From: Skeletonema tropicum
Taxonomy: Eukaryota; Bacillariophyta; Thalassiosirophyceae; Thalassiosirales; Thalassiosiraceae
Reading direction: 5' to 3'
Assembly: GCA_037178625.1 (NCBI GenBank)
Contig: CM074138.1
Span: 2,666,001 to 2,730,000, forward strand
DNA length: 64,000 nt
The notes below the pieces were generated by a model that had not been told where the DNA came from, did no database searches, and worked only from the letters and a program-made list of their open reading frames with translations. Made by a program: the position numbers and the translations under genes. Below are positions 21,225 to 31,682 of this stretch, piece by piece (position 1 is the stretch's first letter; each line of letters begins with the position of its first letter).

Positions 21225-22511
21225 ATGCATTTTATGTACAGCAAAGCCGCTCTCCTAACGACTTCCTACATGCTTTTACTTCAAGCATCTCGACGAGCGA
21301 TTGCACCAGCCGCCTTTTCCACTTGCGCTCCACTACACAATTATTTGTCTCGATCGACGTCTTCTTCATCGCCGATCGCAGCAGCACGACCAGTATCTGG
21401 ATTAGTCAATAAATATCCGTCGACTTCGCTTTTTGTGTCTCCTTTGGCTGCAGCGACATCAACCAATCAAACGAGCAGCTCGTCGACTTCGTTTTCCACC
21501 ATGCCTGTCAGCACATCAGATGCATCATCTGCTGACGAACAACAGCAATACCCAGTTGCAATGACTGAGGCAGAACGCTACCTGTTCGATCTCAACGGTT
21601 ACATCGTCATCCGCAATGTACTCACATCTGATCAAATCGCCGCAGCCCACGCCGCAATCGATGCACATCTCTCCGATGCTGTTCCTCGCTCAGATCCAAC
21701 ATTACGGAATGCCGTCGAGGGATCACCCATGTACGGCTCTGGACCTCCCCGATTAGATCTCGGTGGCATCTTTGAATGGGGCTCGGCAGAAAGTGAGGTT
21801 TTCAAATCGATACTGGCTCATCCTCGACTCGTCCCTCTATTCCATGGATTGTTGGGCAAGGGATATCGGTTGGATCACATCCCATTCGTATTGATGAACA
21901 ACAAAGGTGGTGAAGGGTTCCAATTACACGGTGGTACAGTCGATTGTGTCTCCGGAGAATACAATCACAATCTGGCCTACACCTGTCACAATGGAAGTAT
22001 CCGTTCCTCACTATTGGGATGCAACGTCATGCTAGTCGATCACAACCCCGGCGATGGAGGATTCTGCGTTGTGCCTGGATCACACAAGTCCAACTTTAAA
22101 ATGCCCGAGGGGATGGTCGATGGGATTAATCATTCTGAATATATTCAACAACCGGCTACCAAGGCGGGGGATGTGGTCCTTTTCAGTGAGGGGACGGTAC
22201 ATGGTGCCATGGGATGGACATCGGATGTTCAAAGGCGTTGTGCATTGTATAGATTTGCTCCAGCGACTTGTGGATACGGTCGATCGTACTTTTCAGCGGA
22301 TGCGGTGGGAGGTGCCACTGCATCATCTTGTTCGTGGCCGTCGAAATTTTATGATGATTTGAATGACGCTCAACTTGCTGTATTGGAGCCTCCGTATGCG
22401 AATCGATTGGATAGGCCGAATATTCGTGAGGATGGAAGTGTGGAGATTACACAACGTAGCGACAGGAAGAGACAGCACGATAAGGAGGTTTTCAAGACCA
22501 AGTATTTTTAA
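21225..22511 (+). CDS. Phytanoyl-CoA dioxygenase (PhyH) family protein
   Basis: Intronless, 428 residues. Non-heme Fe(II)/2-oxoglutarate-dependent oxygenase of the PhyH type. The N-terminal ~105 residues are Ser/Ala-rich with a hydrophobic start (ALLTTSYMLLLQAS) and RAIAPAAFSTC, so a signal or organelle-targeting peptide is likely, destination unclear. The catalytic domain starts near residue 117 (RYLFDLNGYIVIRNVL). The first metal-ligand region is FQLHGGTVD (His235, Asp240). GDGGFCVVPGSHKSNF is the family's conserved GGF.PGSHK strand. The second His is in GDVVLFSEGTVHGA (His326), followed by Arg in RRCALYRFAP. Substrate unknown: many family members act on small molecules other than phytanoyl-CoA. 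It lies just outside the TIR element and is not part of it. Confidence 0.88.
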   Translation: MHFMYSKAALLTTSYMLLLQASRRAIAPAAFSTCAPLHNYLSRSTSSSSPIAAARPVSGLVNKYPSTSLFVSPLAAATSTNQTSSSSTSFSTMPVSTSDASSADEQQQYPVAMTEAERYLFDLNGYIVIRNVLTSDQIAAAHAAIDAHLSDAVPRSDPTLRNAVEGSPMYGSGPPRLDLGGIFEWGSAESEVFKSILAHPRLVPLFHGLLGKGYRLDHIPFVLMNNKGGEGFQLHGGTVDCVSGEYNHNLAYTCHNGSIRSSLLGCNVMLVDHNPGDGGFCVVPGSHKSNFKMPEGMVDGINHSEYIQQPATKAGDVVLFSEGTVHGAMGWTSDVQRRCALYRFAPATCGYGRSYFSADAVGGATASSCSWPSKFYDDLNDAQLAVLEPPYANRLDRPNIREDGSVEITQRSDRKRQHDKEVFKTKYF

Positions 22512-24405
22512 GTCGTAGGATGATATAAGTAGTGCACGAAGGTTTGATTCTGGGTAATTGAACCAAATAACATTGACATCACAAACATTATACAAATAAC
22601 TGATTGAAGAATATTCATACGGAGATTTTCGCAGCAGCAAGATCGTTTTAATGCTGGATATCATTCTGCTTCTAAATAAATAAAAGTAGTGATGCCCTCT
22701 GAGTAGTCTTCGATTATAAATCTAATTGATACGGCGCTACAGCACTGCTACTGCTACTCTAAATACTTCTAGTAGGAAAACTTGACTTGCACAGTAGGTC
22801 CGCTCTTGCGTCTCTTTCACTCTCTGGCTCCAGCATCTTTCCCTGCGTACGGACGGCAAGGCGTAGTTGTAGAGGGAAGAGGTACTTATGAAGGAAGAGG
22901 TACATAAAGTATTATTTTTTGATCCCTCGATATCAAAAATGTGACATGTGACGAATTTCAACCTCAACATTGCCTGTCACTCGGTACTCGACTTCTTGTC
23001 GCTCAAACAGTGACCAGAAAATCATGCATCCATCATGGCGGCAATTTTCTTTGCTTCATTGCTTGCCACAGCATGATGACATGAATGAAAAGCACGTCTT
23101 CATCTTTCATATACATCTGGATGACTGAACATATGCAGACGGACGATGAGACCACAACCACAACATCGCCAATTCTCTCAAGCGTAGTGAAATGAGGCGA
23201 AGTACTCCAGAACATTACTTATGTAGAGATAGAGTGCAATGTCTTTGGAATTATGCGTTCGCCTTGGGTTCTATAGCTCTCTTGGCGTGCATTGTATAAT
23301 ACGCAGCAGCCCAAGCAAGCTTCCTGAATGTGAATATTCTTCTAAGTCTAAGCATCTGAGTCTCAGATGTCAGACTCTAAGGAAGTTGACCTTCTCACCC
23401 TTTGAATCACAACCGGCCGAAGCGGATAAGAAGACAATTGACGCTAGCTCACATCCGTTACCCTTGTAGCAATCTAAGTGCTTTTCCAAAATGATTAGAA
23501 ATAGGTCTGCTGGTGTTATCAAGTGTTGATTTTTAGACATAACGAAGGGTTTCTTGACCTGACGTTTCATTGTGCAGCAGTAGAGAGGAGGACGATCGAG
23601 ATCGTCCAAGTGATACGGACTGGATCTAGCGTGACGTACACACTTGGTAGAGTGAATCTCAAGAGGAATGAGCATAAATAAGCTATCTACTTAGATCGCA
23701 TTGGAATTGGACTTTGAAAAGCAGTGCCATACACTATTTACATCTGAGAAAAACATGAGACACTTTATCTATCTACATTGTTGTGGCGTAGGAATTCAGT
23801 ACATGATGTGGTGCCCCCTCAGCTGACGAACCTCAAATGATGTAATGACGTACACCCGTCTACTGCGTCCGCAACGCGAAATCCGGAGAAATCCTGAAAA
23901 TTCAACACACTTTTTGGACGCGGAATGCGGCAGAGAAACTTGAAGGGGTACTTACTGCGCTGGAGGGCTGATTCGATCTTGCAATCAGTTTCGCCGAAGA
24001 TGAAATCAATAAAAATCAACACAGCAAAAAACGAAAGCTGAACTCTTTTCGGAGTAAATAATAATGACGACAGAGAAAATTGAGGGGCCTTAGCTGGCTG
24101 TGTGGATCTTACATGCAATCAGTTTCGCCGAAGATGAAGTCCTCGTGCTGGATCACCTTTGCCTCAAGCACTTAAGTATGTACCAATCGCTATCGATGAA
24201 ATCATGATGTGAAATTTGTAGCATGAAGACCTTGAAGATCTAAGAGCTTAGCGGTAACAAGCAACATCAAATTATTATCATCCCCTTTCATGCCCAACAA
24301 GTACTTTTAAATAATGATTGTATGCATTCGCTCGAATCATTTCTCAAAAAAGTAATCATCTGCACATAAAGAAATAATCTCAACACTCCTATTGATTGAT
24401 GCATA
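22512..24405. other. Intergenic region before HSF copy 4
   Basis: Only short, non-conserved frames. 23790-24150 is a mosaic of the repeat that also occurs upstream of other A-type HSF genes (CAGTTTCGCCGAAGATGAA and CTTGAAGGGTACT segments). No gene supported. Confidence 0.5.
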
Positions 24406-26383
24406 ATGCCACCCAAATCCAACGCACGCAAGTTAAAAGGCTCAAAAATAGACAGTGATGCATCCAATTCCAATGATAGTGCGTCAATCAAGCCAACAAA
24501 TAAGAAGCAACCACGTAAGAGAACGGGCGACACATCGACTAGTACAACAAACAGTACAACAAATGAGCCATCATCGACATCAACATCAATTGTTAGGGCA
24601 GGGCAACCCGTTGCCGCAACCGCAACAACAGCTCCTACTCCCACAGTTCCTCTTAGCGGGCAGAAAAAACGTAAAGCTGGCTTCAGAGAGCAGTTCCTAC
24701 AAAAGGTAAGACAAACATCAACATGTTGAAAACACGTCCTCGGTTTGTACAACTCGTCCTCGGTTTGTACAACTCTAACACTCATTTTCGCCTCGATGTC
24801 ACGTAATATCAGCTCAGAGTAATGCTCGATAGAGAAAGTCAGAACGATGATACCACCGTCCAATGGTCAACGGATGGCAACAGCTTCATCATCACTGATC
24901 AAACCCAATTTGAGGAGGTTGGTATTGTCGATTGATGATGTATATGATATTTTGATGTGCTCCTAACAACTTGATGTATGCAACATGACTCACCCATCAC
25001 GTACTCGCTTCTACTACTTTGTTGCAACAGGAAATCATCCCCACATATTTTGGTAATCCAATAGTCTTTGCTAGCTTCCTCAGAAAGCTACAGCGGTGGG
25101 ATTTCGTTCGATTATCAAGCAAGCGTAGTGGGCGTTATGAGTTTAGCTCACCGACGTTCAAGAGAATGGATTCTAGGGGTAAAGCGGCTGCCGGCGGCGA
25201 TGCTGCTACAACCAATGTAGCTGTAAATGATGGCAGAGGTACTCCTATTCCGTTTCCACAACAGCAGCAGCAAGCCATGACTCAACTAAACCGACAGCCC
25301 ACCACGCCTGTTCCTAATCAACTACCAAGACAGGAAGATGCAAGTGCCATTGCTGATCGTATCTCAAACATTCAGCATCTGCGTAGTACACAGCAACCCC
25401 CCACATCAAGTCCCCAGCCTGGCCCGAATCAAGTTACAAACCAAATGCAAATGAATCTTGCTGATATAAACAGCATCCTTCAAAACATCATTGGTAGTAA
25501 CCAACATCAGCCAGTATCGAGTCAGAATTCAGTGCCAAATCAACAGCCCACGCCCAATCTTACAAGCCTGCTGAATAATGCCTCTGGAAATAATCATCTT
25601 CAGTCATTCCCGCAATGGCAACATCCAAACAACCCCACCATGAATCTGCTCAATGCCGCCCTTCAAAGTATGGGTAGGGGCCCAACACCTTCAGCTCGAG
25701 CGATGGGTCAATATCCCGTTCCTTCTGCCCAAAGCAGCGCAGTACATGCCCTTATGAGTCTCTCTGGGATGTTGCCCCAGTCCCCTCCCCTGAATACCAC
25801 ACCGGTTGCCTCAGGAATGTCGACCGCAGCTTCGTCTCAACCCAATGGCATGTCTCGTGTTCTATCTTTACTGCAGATATTGCAGCGATTCATCGATGAA
25901 GAATATCAGCGTAGGGCACAGGCAGACGCTGTCCAAAATGCCATATTGGCTACAATTGGTCGTATCTTAGGCCAAGGCTTCCACAATAATAACACCGCCC
26001 AGCCTCAGCAAGTAGGCGCACCGCTTCTTTCTTGGCAATCGCTTGGATCAAATAATAATAATGTCGCTGAGCCAAATCAACTAGGTGCACGACATCCGTC
26101 TGTTGGTTGTAACACACAAGCAGATTCGATCGCAGCAATTCTGCAGGCCGCTCAAAGAGGTGATGCAACAGCGCAGCCTGAAGAAAATGCTCGTGCTCAA
26201 AATTATGGCCCAGTCAATGATAATAGCAATGACAGCGAAGATGACATGGATGAAGATAGTGAAGAAGAAGACGAGCACCACTCTACAAAGCGACGGAAGT
26301 CGTCTCCAGAAGATCAAGATCAATATGATTCTAATGACGATAGCTGGAATGAAAGACTCCGTCCACGAAAGGAATTTCCCTAA
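24406..26383 (+). CDS. HSF-type DNA-binding transcription factor, subfamily A copy 3
   Basis: About 585 residues. Exons 24406-24705, 24813-24917 and 25031-26383; phase-0 introns. The DNA-binding domain is complete (FREQFLQK; MLDRESQNDD; VQWSTDGNSF; ASFLRKLQRWDF; YEFSSPTFKR). The helix end reads RWDF instead of RWGF, an Asp at an otherwise invariant Gly. Intron 1 is longer than in sister copies because a 20-bp segment (CGTCCTCGGTTTGTACAACT) is tandemly duplicated. The C-terminal region is Gln/Asn/Pro-rich, then acidic (DSEDDMDEDSEEEDE), then basic. Exon 3 is most similar to the TGA-broken copy at 6409-8315. Confidence 0.88.
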
Positions 26384-27005
26384 TCACAGTTGGGTCGTCT
26401 GCTATCTCTCTAGGCCACTGCATTCATCCATTGAGCAAGAAACTTGGCTGAATTATTGTAGTTTGATGTGTGGTTTATTAGAAGAGATTACATCGTCAAC
26501 CGACGGATGGCGAGCGTTGATGGCTCTTTCTCGCCATCTGTCGAAGTTCAAAGTTCATCTCTTCGGAAAAGAGGATGAGGGCTACTCGCTCACCTGATAC
26601 ATCATGATGTGCTGCCAGCCATCTGCTCTGACGAACTTAATTCAACTTCAAGTTCAAAAATCTAAATCTGCTTGGCGGGACTTTTCTACGTACGAATTCA
26701 GTACATGATGTGGTGCCATCTGCTATGACGATCGAGGAAGTCAATGACGTTATATTTGCCACGTCATATCATCGGGGAAAATTATCATGCTTTCAACACG
26801 CTCTCTCTGAAGCAAGAATGACGACAGAGTTGAAGTAGGAGATGAAGTTCTTCGATCCAGAGCTCTATGCTGAGAACCACTGCTCTGCTGTAGGCACCAT
26901 CTGCTTTTTCCTGCTGTCAATTACATTGTCCATTATGTGTGAAATAGTGCACCGCCCTCTTTGAAGTATCAAGTTACTACATCGCTCAATACTGTTGGAC
27001 CCACA
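26384..27005. other. Intergenic region between HSF genes
   Basis: Contains the hairpin at 26502-26542 and diverged flank repeats (AATTCAGTACATGATGTGGTGCC). No gene. Confidence 0.5.
26502..26542 (+). other. Conserved hairpin in HSF 3' flank
   Basis: Same stem as 8469-8509 (GACGGATGGCGA with TCGCCATCTGTC), 119 bp after the HSF stop. The stem is conserved while the loop differs by several bases. Confidence 0.5.
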
Positions 27006-28795
27006 ATGTCATCCAAATCTAAAGCCCGCAAGAAGAAAGCTTCAGACTGCAATGATTCCAATAGTGTGTCATCTAAGCCGGACAGAAGACAGCCACGTAT
27101 ACGATGGGAAGACATATCCAGTAAGAACAATACAACAAACGAACCATCATCGCCGTCAGCCACAGATTCAGCGGCAGCAAGACTCCCAGCATCTCTACCA
27201 GGATTACCAACTTTTGCTGCTGCTGCAGCAGCGGCTGCACCCAAAAATCCCCCTGTCAAGAAGAAGCCAAGAAGGGCTGGCTTCCGAGAGCAATTCATAC
27301 AGCAGGTAGGAGTATCATTTAGAAATATATACCTCACGTTGTTGTTTCCATTCAGTTCACTCTAACTCTTTTTTTTCGCCTCAATGTCACGTAATATCAG
27401 CTCAGAGTAATGCTCGACAGAGAAAGCCAAAATAACAGCTCTACCGTTCAATGGTCTGCTGATGGAAACAGCTTCATCATCATGGATCCGCACGAGTTTG
27501 AGGAGGTTAGTACTCTCGATGATGATTTGATGCGCTTTTGTAACAACTTGATGTCCGTGTCCACATGCCAATTTATATGACTAACCTATCATGACTGCTT
27601 CACGTCTGCATTCTAACAGCACATCATTCCGACTTATTTTGACAATCCAATTATGCTCTCTAGCTTCCTAAGCAAACTCTCTCGATGGGGCTTCAGACGA
27701 ATACCAAATAAACGGAGCGACTATTACGAGTTTTGTCAACCAAGTTTCAAAAGACTGGGTGTTGACAGTGCACCCGCCTCCGCCGCTGCCAGGGGAGGTA
27801 ATTCTATTCAGGTCAAGCAGCAGCAAATCCAGCAGGTCATGGATCGAATGAACGACCGCCCTGCACCTACTCAGTCAAACCTATTACATTCAATTGCTGA
27901 TCTCATTTCAAACATTCAGCGTCAGCAACCCTCTATGTCAAGCCAACAACCCGTCCTGAATCAAAATTTTGATGCAAATAATTATCTTCAGTCATTTCAG
28001 CAGTGGCATCATTCAAATCCCACAATGAACACTCTCAACACCAACAGTAGTCACTTGATTGGACGTCAAATTGCGGATTATTTCTCCTCTTTACCCCAAA
28101 ATTCTGCAACGAGTCACCCCGGCTTGCTCCCAAACAGCAACACCACACCAGCTATCTCTCAACCCAATAATACCGCGGTTCTTCACCCACTAGCAATAGT
28201 GATGCAGCGAGCAGTGGAAGAAGAGGTACAGCGCAGGAACCGAGTAGATCATAGTCTAAATACCATGTTGCCAATGCTGGGACAAATTATCTCAAATCGA
28301 GGCGGCTTCCACAATGACAATTTCGTTCAGAGTCAGCAAGGGCAAGGCATGATACCGTCATTGATGCAAACACTTGTATCAAATAATAATTCCCAAGTAG
28401 GCGCAATGCCTCCATCTATCTCTAATCTGAATGATCAAGCAGTATTAATCGCTGCTATTCTTCAGGCCACTGGATGGGGCGCATCAACCCCGTCATCTGG
28501 TAGTATTCAAGCAGATTCGATCGCTGCCATTTTGCAGTCCGCTCGGACAAGTGAGCCAGCAGTGCCAGCAGGGCATCCGGAAGTACATACTCACGCACGA
28601 AACGAAGTGGGCAATGATGATAATGGAGATGATAACGACGACGAAGATAGTCGAGTTGGAGTTGATGTGCATTTATCTCCAAGAAAAGGGGAATCCCCAG
28701 ATGATGATGACCAGAGCTATGATGCAGATGATGACAGCTGGGAGAAAAAACTCGGTCCACGGAACATGGCACGGAAGAAGTCGCCTCGGAAATAA
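27006..28795 (+). CDS. HSF-type DNA-binding transcription factor, subfamily B copy 2
   Basis: About 526 residues. Exons 27006-27305, 27401-27505 and 27620-28795; phase-0 introns. The start is chosen as MSSKSKARKK to match copy B1; an in-frame ATG at 26961 would add 15 unrelated residues. The DNA-binding domain is nearly identical to B1 (FREQFIQQ; MLDRESQNNS; SSFLSKLSRWGF; YEFCQPSFKR). It differs from B1 mainly in exon 1, which has only one SSKNNTTNEPSSPSA unit where B1 has five, and in a small insertion near QSFQQWHHSNP. Acidic then basic C-terminus (ARKKSPRK). Confidence 0.9.
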
Positions 28796-29992
28796 TGACA
28801 GGAACTTTGTATGGCTCGCTCATGCATAAAATAATCGTACTAGGAATTTCTTCAGTGATGCTCTTCTTTATTGTGTGGAAATAATCTTGATCATTGTGTA
28901 TTTATGTGATTGAAGATGTTCGTGCTCGACTTGAGGAGCTTGGAGCCTCTTGGAGCCGGCTTGAGTTCGCGTGAGTTTAGTTCCATGTACTTAATTCAAA
29001 TGTATTGAAGTTATAGCGATGCCTGCTTCAAATCGACGTTGTAATGTCGCATCGTCTTTCACTCTGATCAAGGGAAAGAGGGTCTCATTTTGATCGGGTA
29101 GATAGACAAGCCGTACTGATACTGACTGCTTATTTCCCATCTTGCTTCAGCGTTGCTGTATTTGGTATTCTCCCCAGCTTCAGCATATCGTCAAAAAGGA
29201 TTGCCATTGCCACTGCCACTGCCGCATCACTTTATGCTCACATTTTTTCTCAGTCTAATTGGGGATTCACTCCTCCCTCGTCTTGATATCCTATGACATT
29301 GGATCCGAGAGGAAGAATCGCAGTCGGCACAAGGCGAACATGATTGTTGACAAGAGGTAGACACCAACCACGCCATAGATGGTCACGGCAACCGCACGTG
29401 AGACAGCTCACGTTGCAAAGGCAACTGCTTCCTGTTGTTTCAGTTCGTGGATGTTCTCTCTGTCCATGATTATGCACACGACTGAAGTAGAAGTAGACGT
29501 CGATTTACGCTGAGCAAGCCTCCTCCGTGTGGAATGGGTGCCCTTTGAGTGTCTTTGCTGTGAGTTGTAAGTGTCGTCTTGATTTTTGTGATGCTACCTA
29601 TTCGGAGATAGATATTGGAACAACAACACAAAGGGAGGAGGGAGTTGAGACAGACTGCAAAACTAAATCTTAGACACATCTGCTTGAGAAGTGTGTCTTG
29701 AATTTTGTGATGCTAATCGGAGATGTGATGCTAATCGGAGATACGATAGATGGAGGAACAACAACACTAAGGGAGTTCCACATCTGCTTAAGCATTGTTG
29801 TAGCGTAGGAATTCAGTACATGATGTGCGGTGCATCCTGACTCCTGAGCTGACGATCGGAACATCAAATAATGACGTACCCGATCTACTGCGTCATATCA
29901 TAGACGAAATCCGGAGAAATCCAATAACAGTTTCGCCTGAAGTCCTCAGAGAAATTTGAAGGGTACTGCAATCAGTTTCGCCGAAAAAGAAG
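28796..29992. other. Intergenic region; left flank of the mini-LTR element
   Basis: 28915-28975 repeats the 3' flank of B copy 1. 29100-29700 is homologous to 4700-5280, including the small membrane protein remnant listed separately. 29940-29992 is the HSF 5'-flank repeat, split here by the LTR element. Confidence 0.5.
29250..29470 (-). pseudogene. Broken copy of the small membrane protein of 4849-5091
   Basis: The frame starts MDRE at about 29466 and runs to an in-frame TGA after EAVAFAT. The following sequence still reads AVSRAVAVTIYGVVGVYLLS with a later frame change. Conservative differences from the 4849-5091 copy suggest an ancestral coding exon. Confidence 0.45.
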
Positions 29993-30113
29993 TGTTAGAT
30001 TACACGTACGTAGATACAAGTAGAGTACGGAAATACTCTAATCATTATCTTTTATCTCCTATCTAATCTATCAATAGCATCGATTGGAAGTAGGGAGATC
30101 GAGGATACTAACA
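29993..30113 (+). repeat. 5' LTR
   Basis: 121 bp, identical to the 3' LTR. Starts TGTTAGATTACACGTACG and ends GGATACTAACA. The first bases resemble the copia LTR start at 43857 (TGTTAGATTATGTATC). Confidence 0.92.
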
Positions 30114-30141
30114 GGTTATAGAGCCTATACAATCACCAACA

Positions 30142-31275
30142 ATGAAGTTCATTTATGCCATAATTCCATTTGTGAATTTGGCAACCAACGAATTTGTTGG
30201 CGGCGCAACTCATGCGCTATTAAACAAAATTGTCATTGCCACACCTCCACAAGGTACATGCCATGACAATATTATTAACGGAGCAACAACACTACGTGTA
30301 GATTCACCAACATTTATCAGTGACACACCTCCTACAAAGCAAACAACATCAATTAGGTACTTACCAGTCGAGGACGCCGACGATGTGTACGCAGCCCATG
30401 ATAACATGCTACACAACTTGGATACTCTTATTAACACCTTTGACGACTCTGAGCAATCTACTCAGTATGAACCATTTAATTATGAAGACAGTGACGAGTA
30501 TGAGGAATTAGTAGAAACTCTTCCACAACTCCAACACGACCTGGAAACAGCGGGGAAGATTTTTTTAGCAGCAACTCAGCGAAATCATATTGCATTTGAG
30601 GTTGAGGACGAATACAATACTGATGAAGAAGAGAGTTTCATGAAGCTTGAACCGAAGGTTGAGGACGAATACAATACTGATGAAGAAGAGAGTTCCATGA
30701 AGCTTGAACCGAAGGTTGAGGACGAATACAATACTGATGACGAAGAGAGCTCCATGAAGCTTGAACCGACTGAGGTTACAGCAGCGGATATAGTGCTGAA
30801 TGATAGCGCGCAGAGGACTCGTATTGGAACTAACAAAATTGAAATTGAGCAGTGGAATTGTGTTGAAACTAAGACAACTGAAGTTGAGCAGAGGAAACGT
30901 ATTGGAACTCAAACAACCGATGTTAAGCAGCGGAACTGTATTGGAACTAAGACAACCGATGTTGAGCAGAGGAAATGTATTGGACCTAAGATGAACGATG
31001 TGGATCAGCAGAATATTATTGGAACTAACTCTGGAGTGCAGGCAAAACCGTGGTCGTTTATGATTGACGAAGGTTACCTAGTGGCTGATATTCCCGTTAC
31101 CTCAATGCATTCAGGCGATCAAATGGGTCTGTATGGTAGCCAGTGGAATCCTGGGATCGACCGGGGTAACCCAGATGATTCAGTTACAAAAACAACCCTT
31201 GATTACCCCAATGATGTTGGAGACAACTTGGTCACGTCACTCATTGTAAAGTGGACTTCCTTTGTCCTTTATTGA
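30142..31275 (+). CDS. Unrecognised protein of the mini-LTR element
   Basis: 377 residues from an ATG 28 bases after the 5' LTR. It matches no retroelement domain I know. The N-terminus is mildly hydrophobic (MKFIYAIIPFVNLATNEFVG) and could be a weak signal sequence. The middle carries an exact-period repeat of 57 bp, three copies at 30601-30771, encoding VEDEYNTDEEESSMKLEPK. A 39-bp repeat follows, five copies at 30823-31017, encoding 13-residue units like IGTKTTDVEQRKC. The acidic and basic/Cys repeats suggest a disordered protein. The intact frame in an element with identical LTRs means it is young or selected. It could be a captured host gene or a divergent gag. Confidence 0.55.
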   Translation: MKFIYAIIPFVNLATNEFVGGATHALLNKIVIATPPQGTCHDNIINGATTLRVDSPTFISDTPPTKQTTSIRYLPVEDADDVYAAHDNMLHNLDTLINTFDDSEQSTQYEPFNYEDSDEYEELVETLPQLQHDLETAGKIFLAATQRNHIAFEVEDEYNTDEEESFMKLEPKVEDEYNTDEEESSMKLEPKVEDEYNTDDEESSMKLEPTEVTAADIVLNDSAQRTRIGTNKIEIEQWNCVETKTTEVEQRKRIGTQTTDVKQRNCIGTKTTDVEQRKCIGPKMNDVDQQNIIGTNSGVQAKPWSFMIDEGYLVADIPVTSMHSGDQMGLYGSQWNPGIDRGNPDDSVTKTTLDYPNDVGDNLVTSLIVKWTSFVLY

Positions 31276-31338
31276 AAGGATAGAGATGCTATTTGGTACA
31301 ATCCGATATCGACTACGTGATATCGAATTGTGGGGGGG

Positions 31339-31459
31339 TGTTAGATTACACGTACGTAGATACAAGTAGAGTACGGAAATACTCTAATCATTATCTTTTA
31401 TCTCCTATCTAATCTATCAATAGCATCGATTGGAAGTAGGGAGATCGAGGATACTAACA
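31339..31459 (+). repeat. 3' LTR
   Basis: Identical to 29993-30113. Preceded by TGGGGGGG (polypurine tract) and followed by the target duplication AGAAG. Confidence 0.92.
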
Positions 31460-31682
31460 AGAAGTCCTCACCATTCAGCTGGATCATCTGCTCTCTCGTA
31501 TCAATCGATCTACCGCAACCATCATAATGTGAATTGTGTGCAACAACCCTAAGCACTACACCTCGTCAACGCCCGCAACTGCTTTAGTTTTTAATGTTTG
31601 ATCTGCACAACATTCATAATTGCAAATTTCAACATCCCGACACGCTACCAACGAAGGCTCTCAAATAGTAGATTGATGCATA
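31460..31682. other. HSF copy 6 upstream region
   Basis: 31584-31682 is almost identical to 1312-1412 and is therefore the shared 5' region of HSF copies 1 and 6. Confidence 0.5.

Larger units (their letters stand above)
29993..31459 (+). mobile_element. Short LTR retrotransposon with 121-bp LTRs and a cargo-like ORF
   Basis: Two identical 121-bp LTRs (29993-30113 and 31339-31459), beginning TGTTAG and ending CTAACA, flanked by the 5-bp target duplication AGAAG (29988-29992 and 31460-31464). A primer-binding-like sequence, GGTTATAGAGCC, follows the first LTR directly, similar to the TGGTATCAGAGC site of many copia elements. A G7 polypurine stretch ends at 31338, just before the second LTR. 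There is no protease, integrase, reverse transcriptase or RNase H, so it must depend on another element. It split the HSF 5'-flank repeat, which is readable again after 31459. Confidence 0.92.
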
